Made by a program: the position numbers and the translations under genes
Part shown: one piece after another, positions 21,918 to 33,900 of the stretch
Numbering within the stretch: position 1 is the first letter of the stretch
How the letters are laid out: each line of letters begins with the position of its first letter
Notes under the pieces: generated by a model
Database searches by the model: none
Seen by the model: only the letters and a program-made list of their open reading frames with translations
What the model was told of the DNA's origin: nothing
NCBI RefSeq assembly: GCF_030867095.1
Contig: NC_081826.1
Location: forward strand, 253,746,251 to 253,810,250
Origin: Alligator mississippiensis
Lineage: Eukaryota; Chordata; Crocodylia; Alligatoridae
Reading direction: 5' to 3'
DNA length: 64,000 nucleotides

Positions 21918-24900
21918 GTGCGGGCCGGGGAGGGGCCGGGGCCGGGGCCGGGGCCGGGGCCGGGGGCGCGGCGCGGCGCGGCGCTCACGGCGGCTGCCTC
22001 TGCCCCAGGTACTTCGACTACGTGTTCGGCTCCTCCTGGCGGCGGCGGCGCGGCCGGGGGCGGGCGGCGGCGGCCGAGCTCGCGCAGCTGCAGGTGCTCA
22101 TCACCTCGCCGCAGCACGAGTGCGACAGCTACCCCGGCGCCACGTCCAGCGAGGCCTGTGAGTACCTGGCAGCAGCCTCTCCTCAAGAGCACCCAGCCCG
22201 GCACACCGCCCGCCCTGCCCCGCCCCGCCCCGCCCCGGCAGGGCCAGGGGTCGGAGTCCGCGGGCTCCTCGCTGTTTCGGGCGGCAGCCTGTGTGCTCTG
22301 CTCAGTGTCTGCTTCCAGCTCCCTCGTTATCAACCTGTTCTAGACTTCAGCCTTTCCTTTACCTTGAACCCAGAGCTACCCGTGTGTCCCCACTGGCCTC
22401 CCTTGTTCAGGGAGGCTTCTAGTGTTTCATGGTGGGCCAAAGCCCACAGTATTTTGGCACACCCAATAGGTCCCTGTCACCCAGTGGTGGAGAGCAGATC
22501 CTGAAAGGGGAGAGTGAACTGGGCAGGGCATGACCAGGGGTTTTCCCCCTGTTCCCCTCTTATTTGCAGCCTCCAGCATTTAAGGTCTAGGAAGTTTTCA
22601 CTGAGGCAGTGTCCCTAACTCCCGTGCTCAGTAGCAACGGATGCCCCCTTTTCTCCAAGAATTTTCCAATCCCTTTTTGAATCTGGCTAAACTGTGCACT
22701 TCGACAGCATCCGGTAGCAGCGAGTGCTGCACATGAATGACGTGCTGGGTGGAAAAACTTGCTTGTGTTCGTTCTGAACTTACGACCTGCTAGTTTCATT
22801 TTGTGACCCCTAGTTCTTGTATTGTGAGAGAGCAAATCATACCATCCCTGTTTACTTTCTCTTTGCTATTTAGTCTTTTGTAAATGCTTATCATGTTCCC
22901 CCTCAAGCATCTCTTTTCTGAACTGAATAGGCCTAAACCTCTTCAGTCTCTCTTCATATGAAAGGCCCTCCATATTGCTGATCATCCTTGTTGCCCTTCT
23001 CTGGACCTTCTATAGTTCTTCTGTCTCCTTTTTTTTTGAGGTGTGGGGGAACCAGAACTGGGCTTAGTATTCAAGGTGTGGATGCAGTATGAATTTATAA
23101 AAGGGGCTTTATAATACTTACCCTATCTAAGCTGCTCTATGCCGCACGCACAGGCTGGGCTGCCTATGGCCCAGGTGCTGTAGACTGGCCACCCTCGAGT
23201 TGAAAGGTGTAGCCAGCTTTCAAGGACAAGAAGGATTCCACTGAAAATCCTGCTGCTGTCTGCGATCGCATGTCTCTTTTGACAGCTCTAAACAACCCTT
23301 CCAGACTCCTGTAGTATTTTTTCCCCACCTCACACATCACTGGCATGTAACTGCAGCTTATTTGAAAGACTTGTTCTTCATGAAGCTATATAATAAGGTT
23401 TGTGGTTTGCCCAACCTCTTAAAAAAGGTGTTGGAAATGTTTTGCAATGGCAACACCCTGTAACTAATTGCTTTATTTATCCACCCTACCCCAGTGATTT
23501 TTTTTTTTCTTCCTACTGTTTACGATAAGCTAGTCCCAGCTATAGTATGTGACTTATCAATTTAATGCCCAGGTAACCAGGCTAGTACTTGTAACTTTTT
23601 ATGATGCTTGTTATGGCCCCTTGACTATAGTCTCTCTAGTAACCATGACACATCCCCAGATTTGATTCTGCATTGTGACCTTTAGAAATAGTCAAAACAC
23701 TATCCTTCCTCCACCTTCCACAGTCTAGTTTTGCATCTTATATTACAGAGCTACCCATCTTTTCAACTAATGAAGATGAAATACTGTATTTAGCTGAATA
23801 TAAGATGACCCCCTAATAATTACATTCAGTACATGGAAAATTTACACATTTGTTATAATTTTCCACGTAGAGAATCTAATTATTGGAAGATTGTCTTAAA
23901 TTTGTACCCACCCCCCACTGCAGGTGGTGATGGGACAGGCAGTAAGGGGGGTAGTAATGGGGCAGGTGGTAGGGACATGGGGGAGGAGGTGGTGGGGGGG
24001 CAGGCAGTGGAGGGGACAGACTGGGGGAAGTAGTGGTGGGGCAGATGGTGAGGCAGCAGACATAGGGGAGGTAGTGGGGGGACCTGTGGTAGGGGAAGCA
24101 GGGGACAGGCAGAGGGAGCAGCGGGAGACGGGCAGTAGGGGGACAGGTAGTGTGAAGCCAGTGGGGCAGGCAGGTAGGTAGCTTGGCCTCTGCCACCTGG
24201 CCCTCCCACACTTACTTCTCCTCTCCTTTGTGCCTGTCCCCTGCAGCCTCAGGCCTGCTTCCCCTGTCCCCCTGGTACACTGCTCTGCATTGTTTCTGCC
24301 CCCTGCAGCCTCAGGTCCCTTCCCCTCCCGTCTCCACCTGCCCTTAAGTCTATGCCTTTCTACATCCCCTTTACCTTTGCTCCAGCACCAGCAGGCTACA
24401 TTCCCCCACTGCAGCCTGGGGTATGGAGCATGGCTCAAGCCTGGTCCCGTAGCAGCAGCATGGAGCTGGAACCTCTGCTATGCAGTGGGGATGGGCCTAT
24501 GTTCAGTTCTCCTGGCTGCAGTGAAGATAGGAGTCTACTGACACCAGAGCAAAAGTAAGTGGGGGGGTGGGGGCAGAGAATGGAGAAAAGGGGGCTTGTG
24601 TGGGAGACAGGGACATGATGCTGCAATGGAGGAGCAGTGCGGGGTGCAAAGGCAACTGGGGAAGGGTGGGAAGGGGCACTAGGCAGCAGCTGTGGCTCTG
24701 ACCTCTGTTAGGCTTTTCAGTATTCAATGGATTGCTATCCCGTTAGCGTAAGTTGAAGAATTATAAGTGTTGAGTTATTTATCCAAAAGATTTTTAAAGC
24801 AAACGAGACTTTACATTAAACAAAGGAAAGATGGCTAACTGGTAGCAGTCATGCTACCAAACTGAACCCAGTATGGATAGTATTTTTATAAAGGGCATGC

Positions 24901-27900
24901 ATATGCTGCTTGCTTACTGTACCAGGCAATACTGCTGAAACACTCTTGAATTAGGAAGCAGTATAACTGACTTCACATTACACTGCAAGCAGTGCTAATA
25001 AGCATTGGGCAGTGCTTGGGAAGCAGCCCAGGATCAGTATCACATGAAGATGATTACACTGCTTTTCATTTGATAGGTAGCATGCACAGAGTAGGGTAGT
25101 ATATTTCTGCATGCTTAGTATAGTAAGCAACCATATAGAGCATAAACTTAAGGCCTGTTTTAAGGTAAAACTTTTCTATCAGTCTAAGCAATTGAGATTT
25201 GGTAGAACCCTGGGGTTAAGGAACTCTGTACGAGACATCATTCTCAACTTCAGTCAGGTTTGTGCAGTAGAAACTTGTCATTTTAACCGTGCCTTGCTCA
25301 GGTGGTGTCATGTTGAAGTACTAAAACTTATGAAAGGTTATCACACATTAAACACAATATAAGATCTGCCTTAGAATTTTACCAGTAACATCACTTATGT
25401 TAAATGTTTCACTTTTTACTTTCAACAAGTGAAAAAAAACCCAAACCTTCCCGGTTGGACTAGATGATCTCTTGAGGTCCCTTCCTGCCTTTCTCTATGA
25501 TGACAAACCTATGATCATCAGTTTACAAGCTGATTCAAAACTACTACTTCCTGATGGTGGGTTTTTGTGGTTTTTTGGTCAGTTATTTTTATCACAATCA
25601 ATATGACTTGAAGACTGAACTTTTAGAAACAGTCAGAACTCAGAGTGAATAGAACTTAGACAAAAATATTTTCCATTACAAATAATATGAGGCTTAATGT
25701 AAATGACTTGCCAGCCTCAACACTTGACTTTCCCCCTACATAGATATCTAGAAGTTACACTAAATGAATCACAATTAAACTGTATTCAATAAACTATTTT
25801 AGTCACTCACAAGACTTTAAACAGATATGTATTTGCTGAGAAACCTTTACATTTAACATAAATGATGTTACTTTAAGTAAAAAAATATACATACACAAGT
25901 TATCTTGGTATGCTTCAACTGGAATTGGCACAAAGTTTGATTATTCAGCTCAGATTTCCAATTGTAATTACCCTTATCTTGAGATAATAGTCACTGTTCC
26001 TCAGTGCATCAGCATGCTTATCTTATTCTGTTTATATTCTTGCAATAGTTTCATTAGACAAGTCTTTTAAAGATGGAGTTGACAAGGTAATTATTTGTGA
26101 TGTGACTTCAGTTTAACAAACAATGGTCAGATGGCTGTCTTGCGCATAGTATCTCCCATTCAAATGTTTTGATATGGGAATCAATGTGTTAAATACCACA
26201 GGGCCTTGCTGGGTAGTGTGGCTTGCTTCCTCCTCTTGTCAGCTGATCTAGGTCATTTTCGGGCCCAGATTTCATGTAGCACCTTTTGTGAGCATTGGCT
26301 TTCTTTTCTAGTGATGAAAATGAAAATGTCTTTTTATGGCTTCTTCCAGTTTTGTGTAGCAAATTCCAGTATCTCTGTACAAATTCTCGTGCCCCACAAG
26401 TTTGTAGGACATTAGAGCAGTGTTGGCCAACCCACAGCAAAAGTGGCACAGGCACCCACTGTGTTTGGCCTGTGACAGATCAGAGGGTTGGGGCAGGAAG
26501 CAGAGTGGCAGTCGGTGAGGAGGTAACGATCAAAAGTCCATACGGGCTTGGACCTGCAGGATCTGCAAAAATAGATACAGCCAAATTCAGTGTTGCCATG
26601 GCCCAGTGGTGATGGGATTTGGTCACACTGGGCAATGGCAGTGGCTGATTAGTGTCACTCTTGCCAAAAAGGTTGGCCACCACTGTATTAGAACATAAAA
26701 TAAATACCTGTTGGTGTAGCTCTGGTGAACAACTTAGTTTCTCTGGCTACTTTCTGAGGACTCCTTTGGGGTACAATTGTATGGCCAGCTTTGCACTACT
26801 CCATTTATTTTTTTGCATCAGAATGTGTAGCTACCTGCAGAATCTTCTGTCTTGAAGTTAACAGGTATTTTGTAAAGCCTTTCATTCTTCTACATGGTTC
26901 TGTCTCCGTTTAGTAGCTCATTGTGCTGCAAGACACAGTTAGTGGACTCATCTGTTTGGCCCATCTCCCAAGAAGAAATAAGTGGGTGAAATAATTCTAA
27001 GCAGTTAGTCATCTGTACCAATATGTGATTAACCTCTACATTTTACTGATACAGTTAGTAAGATTGGCAGTTGTCCAAAGTTTTCTTTAAAGTCTTATGG
27101 AATCAGGCCTCAGTCTCATGACATTTTAGTTGCTTCACCTTTAAAAAGTTATATTTTGCATTTGCTACTTCAATACAATAGTATTTGTTTAAGACAAAGG
27201 AAATATTCTTTAGAAATACATCTCTTTGCTGAAAATGCTTAATTACCCACTTCAAATTACAGTAAACAACATGGCTTGAACTATTTGCAGACCTTTGATT
27301 AGGCTGCCTGGGTAATGAAGCTTCCTTATATTGAAGGGTACTGTTACAGAGTGCACTTAGATTAGATTGAATTTAAAGTATAGCTTAAATCTTGACGCAT
27401 CCTTTTTTATAACATATCTTTTAATATTGTATCACATAATATAACTTGATATATCACTATTAAAAATGACAGGCATAGAGCATATAGGAATGGAAGCTAG
27501 TCCCTGTTTTAGTAAGAGTGTATGATTAGACCTGACAAACTAACCATTACTTAGCATATCTTTCCTTTTTGTGAAATGGAGGAATAGGACCTATTGTTTG
27601 ATATGGTTTAGTGGTTTGCCTTGTGTAAGCATCTTGCATGGATGCAAAGCTCTGTACAGGTTTCCCTCTCAGCACCGCTGCTGTCCACCCTGCCCTACCC
27701 CATGCAGATCCGGGGGCACATGACCCCAGTGCCCTCCTGGGGTCCACACAGCAGCAGGAGCCACCCCCCACCACCACACACCCTGGACAAGCCACGGCTC
27801 CATCCAACCCCGGCTGAGCAGTGCCTGTCTCAGCCCCTGCCCCACTCCTCCCTCACTGTAGGGGCCTTCCCTTCCCCCTCTCCTTCCACCACAACAGACT

Positions 27901-30900
27901 TACCAGCTGGATGCAGCTCTCCATGCTGTATCGGAAATTGGATCGGTATCGGCTGATATGCCTCCTTAAAAATCAGATATCATTATTGGCCCCAAAAATC
28001 TGTATCGGTACACTCCTAGCTGCTATGCATTCCTATCTATCCCCTGCCACCTCTGCTCTGCACTGCCTCTGCTCCCTTGCCACCTATTTCTCTCCTTCTT
28101 CCTGCCCTGCCACTCCAGTTTACTCTGAGTCACAGCTTCAGCTCCAGCCCAGGCAGCGGTGATGGTGATGGCTCCAGGCTTGACTCCAGCTCTGACACAG
28201 CAGTTACAGCTGCCACTGCTGCTGCTGTCTGGTCAGGCAGGGGCCAGAGCCAGCATATGTTCTGTGTTCCAGGCTGCAGCTGGAACTCATTGTACACTGG
28301 TTTTGAGGAAGGGCAGGCATTGGGGGATACAGGCAGTAGGGGACACAGGTCCTGCAAGGGGGCACAGGCTTTGTGGGGAAAGCATCATTGTGGGGGTGGG
28401 GGGTAAGTGCTTTCCCCATCACAGCAGTGGGGAGGGAACGAATTTATGACAATCCCCCAATAATCAGATTCTATGCATGAAAAATTGTAACAAATTTATA
28501 CATTCTTCTTATGTAGGATCTAATTACTGGGGGGTTGTGTTCAAATCTGAAATAATCTTAAATTCAGATAAATATGGTAAATGCCAAACAGTGGTAGGAT
28601 TCCACCATTAAAGCAGCAGAGGTCACAGTTGAAAGTTGATACACGAAAAAGGATAGTATATGTTTAAGTCGTATCCTCGCTGCCTGTTAGTTGCTATTTT
28701 GAATGAATAACCTATATTTTGTGATTCTTCTTTCAAAGATAATTTACATGTAACGGAACCTGTAGCTATATTGAAGGCGGAAAAGGTTTGGGGTGCATTA
28801 AGAGGTAAGATCGCTTTTGACATTTCTCCTCTATCATTTTCTCAAGCAGATGATTCATATTTGCATACTTAAGACAGTTAGAAACAAAACTGCATTCCCA
28901 CTTAACTGAATCTGAACTGAATCCAGAAAGTGAACATTTGTGAGAACAATGATAACAGAAATGTTATCTAAACTACTAGACTTTTTCTATTGAACTGGGA
29001 GTTTTTATGGTTCTGTAACAACTATTCCTTTGCTAAAGATTGAAACTAGAATTGGAATTGTCATTATTGTACTTACCTGCCAAATAACAGCATCTTAGTA
29101 GGATTTTTGTGTTAAGAGATAAATCTGTTACAATTGAGCTACAATGCATTTATACATACAATATTGTATATAGAAATGTTGTTTTCATCTTCAGGATTAA
29201 TCATTCTTTTCTAGTGTTTCATCTCAGTCTCCACAAAGACCCCAAATAATGTAGAGAAGTGCATCTCAAAGGATAGCTGGGCTTTCCTAGCTATGTACAA
29301 TACAGTAACTGGTCTGGGTCTTGTATTGAATTCTGCTTCTCAAGGAAACACTTGTTACTAACACCTAATGTGGTCTTTTTAGGTCTGGAAACCTTTAGCC
29401 AATTGGTCTATGAAGATGATTATGGAAGTGTAAGTATAACAGTTAACTAAAAATGCACAGTTTTGTTACCACTAGCACTCCACATAGCTATTGCTAGAAG
29501 AGGAATCTTCTTTTGGTTTCTTTGATCGCTCTTGGGCTATGAACAACATTCTCCAGGAGAACACGGGACATTTTTGGGGGCAAGGTATACATTTTGTTTT
29601 GATGCAGATTATCCATCAGAGAGTATTCTATACACTTTCAGCACTATATAAATAAGACTTCTTTATTGTACTCTATCGGGCATATCACATGGACATAGAC
29701 ATTTACAGAATACACAGTAAAACCTTAAAGCTTTATCCTTTCTCAGCATGCCTAGAACAGTGCACAAGTATTCAGATGTTCTTGTTGCTTGTCACAGGAC
29801 AAAGCTGCCAAAAGGTTCTGCAGAATAATAGGTACTAATGATTTGTTCCATACTTATGATGAAGGACATCTGAATGGTTGTCCTGCAATATCATGGGACA
29901 AGCAGCCTAATCAGTCCTCCAGGCATTCTGCAATACACTGTTTTGGTCCCAAATCCAGCCCCTCTGGCCCTGATCACAAAACTACAGTCCAGAGGTGACA
30001 GGCCCCAGGTGGCCACCCTCATTTATTGCCCTAATGGCAACTTGCCACCACTTCCTGCTTGCTACCCACTCAACATTAGCATGAGAGCCTGGATCCACTT
30101 AACCAGTCATCAGTGACCTCCATCCACCTAATCATCTGGTGGTCAGTGGACCCATCTATCGCTTGCTGCACTTTAGACCTCCATAGCTCTATGCGCTCAT
30201 CTGTCCTTCCTCTATCATGGCCCCTCAAACCAAGTGCAGTGTTGTGAGTGTCATCTTTCTTTGTAAAATACTCCTTTGAAGTTAGTTAACTTCAAGTTAG
30301 TTAACTCTTACATTTGATAGTTCATTAATTTAAAATGCAGAAAATAAGAAATCTGTTTGAGCTGTGGTCCTGTACAAGATAATACATCTTAACATGAGAA
30401 GGTCATAAAAATACTATTAAAACAATTGTGTCTTTCTAATCTTCAAATTCTGTTCTAATAATAGTTCTTTATCAATGAATCTGAAATCACTGATTTCCCA
30501 AGATTTGCTCACAGAGGAATCTTACTTGATACATCAAGACACTACCTACCTTTGAAAACTATTTTTACAAACCTGGTAAGTTAGCAGTTTTGATTTAACA
30601 AATATGTTCCCTAAATGTCTGCCCAGTACTTATTGTACTGTTTATTGACAAACTTCACAAAAATAGTGTTAAATAGTGAGTAGCCATTCATTATTTTCAA
30701 TACTTATTAGGATCATCGATTAGTACTAGAAATCCAAGACCTTGATCCTAATTTTAGAGGTGCTAGGCAACTCAAGTCTCTTTGTATAGCTGCCTCTGCC
30801 TGCATGCACACCTGGCTGTAATTTTAATATTTCAGTGTAAGAAATTGACTGACCAGAGGAAAGGACCAGAATTTTAAAATGTTTGTCAGGGAGCGAGCAC

Positions 30901-33900
30901 TAGGAACCTTGAGTGATTGAATTCCATTGTTTAAAGAAACAAGAATGCTCTTCTCCCATGTTTAAGATAATATTTAATTTGAATTCATTACTAATCTTGT
31001 AAGAGCAGTTATAACTGTCTAATTGGGAGTGACATTTTAGATGCCCAAAGCAGCAGTCTTTTAACATATACATTTATCAGGCTAGGGAGTAAGCACCAGA
31101 TATGGGAAGTACTGTAGTGCTTCAGTAAGGACAGTGGAACCAGAAATCATTTGCTTGGGGGGTGGGGGGAGCATCTGAAGGATAACCCACCATTCATTTC
31201 TGAAAAGTGGTAACTGCCAGTTGACTAATATTTGTTCTAAGTGGATGATACAGGTTGGAGGTGCTGGGGCTGAGGAGAACTGTAGTCCTCACTTAGCTTG
31301 AGAATCAGTTTGACTAAAGAGATGCATATTGTTAACCAAAAGCAGGAAAGCTCATACATCCTATCCAGTTTCAATGCCCGGAATTCATAGTATTAACATA
31401 GGAAATTTTGATTGTGTTTTAACAAAATAAAAGTGTCTATACCAGATAGACTGTAAATAAGGGGAAATGAAAAGGAAACAGTTAGCATATTTTGCACATG
31501 TGGGTTGGTTTCAGTAGCCCTAGATTGAATTTCAAACACCTAAAAACTTTGTAAGTGGAAACTGGTGGTAGTTTATGACTGTCCAACTGCAGCACTGTGG
31601 ATGGAGAGTTAGCCAGATTTAGTGTGAAATATAAATGTGTTTTAATCAGACAGTTGCATTTTGACTACCCAGCCAAGCAGGATCAGACAGACTATGCGCT
31701 AAAAGGCTGAAGCACTGAATAGTTGAAAAGAGGAGAAACAGCTAGAAGCTTTTGGGTTTATATTTCCAGGGTTCAGGATGACCTGGGGGTCGCAAAGAAC
31801 TTTTTTCCTTCATTGTTTGTTGGTCCTGTTGGGCACTACAGGATGGCACAGCTTTAACCAGACTGACTTGAAAGGGACTAGTGGCCCCCTTCAGCTCTGC
31901 AAAAAGCATGAAGCAGTTAATCAAAATGTTACCTTGCATTGTTTATTGCAGGACGCTATGGCTTTTAATAAATTCAATGTTTTCCACTGGCATATAGTAG
32001 ATGACCATTCATTCCCTTACCAGAGCATCACTTTCCCAGATTTGAGTAACAAGGTGAGTAAACCAAATAGTGAAGCCCTTAAGTTCCTTATACAGTTCTC
32101 CAAAATAAAATGTATGCAGGCAAACAAGGTAAATACTTATCTAGCTTGTTGTCTGGCCTTGGAAAAATTACACTGGTAGTGTCCAGTGTAACTTACAGTC
32201 AACAAGCATCTGCCACTTCATAGGTTTTGCTTACCACGTAAGCATCCATACACTACCCTACAGCTTTCACCTACTGTCTTCACAATTATAAACTTGCTAT
32301 ATGTGCATGCCTGGAATATTTCAGTGGCTTCTGTTGCAATTTTCCAAGACCAGATAAAGTTAGATGTGAAATTTCATGCCTATATTTCAGCTTCACAAAA
32401 GGCAGTACACTCTGAACTGTCTAGAGTACAAGACAACACTGGTTAAACTGTGCATTGTGCATGGTGTTTACTCACTTCCTAATTTGCAGCGTTTGCCTGT
32501 TGCAGCTCTGCTCTATATACTTTAGTACAGTAGTATTGTTAATTTAAACACTTAAATTAGTCTGTTACTGGAATTCCAGTATGGTGATTAGCCCCAAGTC
32601 TCCCAAGATTCCTGCTATTAGGTCTCCTACCTATAGCAGCAGGTCTCCCAAGATTCTTGGCAACACTTAAGTAAAGGGAAGGAACGCATCTTGCCTCAGT
32701 AACATGTGATTTTTTTTTTTTTAAAGCTTGTGACTCAATGCGGAAGCTGTTAGAGGTTAAACTGAAGCTTGAGACAATATTGGTCATGAAGGGGCATGTT
32801 GCTTCCTCTTGAAAGCAGCAGTTTGGTATAATGTTAAAAAAAAAAAAAGCTCATGTCACTCTCACTTCTGCTGGGGACTACAGAGGGAAGGTGGGGGCCT
32901 GGTGTTCAAATTAGCATCACAAAATGGACACTGATATCAAATGAGGCAATAGACTGAACTTGACAACTAGAGGCATGGTAACTACCAACCAATTCCTCAA
33001 TTCGCTGACATTTCCTATCAATCTGTTTTCCTACATGGCCAATGAGGGCCTATATTTCAGCACCACAACTGCTCTTGCAAAAGGATGGGTGTAGGGGGGG
33101 AAATGTTTGTACAGAAAAGCTGTCTGCTGAAGCTATATGACAGATCCATGACTTACAGCAGTTTGCTTGTACTGTCAGGATTGTTTTCAACTGAAAAAAG
33201 TAACTGACTTAATTTCATTGTCACAGACCCTTCTTGAAAACAGATGTCATGCTGCGGCAAAAAAAGTATCTCTGGGCCAGTCTGTCCTCTGACCATAACC
33301 ATCTCTGACTTGCACTTAATTCTTTTGGTGCAGTTATTTGGCCCATTTACCTAATTGCTTCTGTCTTAATTAAAGTAGTTGCAAAAAAATGGAACTGGAG
33401 TTTAAGTTCCTGACATACCTTTTTATTACAAAAATCTGTCTTTTATATCTGACCATTTCATTTCACAGGGATCCTATTCCTATAACTATGTCTATACCCC
33501 CTCTGACATCAGTCTGGTGATCGAGTATGCTCGGTTAAGAGGTATTAGGGTTATCCCAGAATTTGATACTCCAGGACATACCCAGTCTTGGGGGAAAGGT
33601 AAGTTGCATCTGCCTCTCACAAGGTGACACAGTATAATGTTACCATAAAAACTAGTGGCCATGCTCAGGGTACACTATACTTCTAATCAGCTACTTTTAA
33701 GTCCTTAACGTAGAATGGTCTCTTGTTTTTTATGTAGATATAACAACTGGTAGTCAGGAAAATCTACCAGGTGGACTACCGAGCTGAATCTCTTAACTTC
33801 AAAAAAGACCATTTCTGTTGGTGTTTTGCTTGGCCCAGCATTCTGGGGGATTCTTTCAGAGATGTAGTTGGCTAGCTAACTTGCTTGCACACTGCTTCTC

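Larger units (their letters stand above)
21450..22270 (+). promoter_or_regulatory. HEXB: CpG island and HEXB promoter region
   Basis: The segment is very GC- and CpG-rich compared with its surroundings and contains the start of HEXB and its first two coding exons. No TATA box is visible. GC-box-like GGGCGGAG and GAGGCGGAG motifs lie at about 21,584-21,640. The start codon context (GAGCCATGG) matches the Kozak consensus well. The transcription start cannot be fixed from sequence alone. Confidence 0.8.

Noticed and set aside
21667-22161. Frame reading from the HEXB start straight through intron 1
   Set aside because: Intron 1 is 91 bp, not a multiple of three, so the read-through frame does not match the conserved exon 2 protein; the spliced form does.
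21270-22343. 357-codon plus-strand frame across the HEXB promoter
   Set aside because: It is in a different frame from exon 1, is Pro/Arg/Gly-rich and arises from CpG-island composition.
23880-24438. Minus-strand Pro/Cys-rich frames
   Set aside because: Produced by the G-rich minisatellite; no splice context or homology.
31778-32179. 133-codon frame starting with a hydrophobic stretch
   Set aside because: Only the exon 6 part (31,952-32,053) is conserved; the upstream part lies in intron 5, before the acceptor AG.
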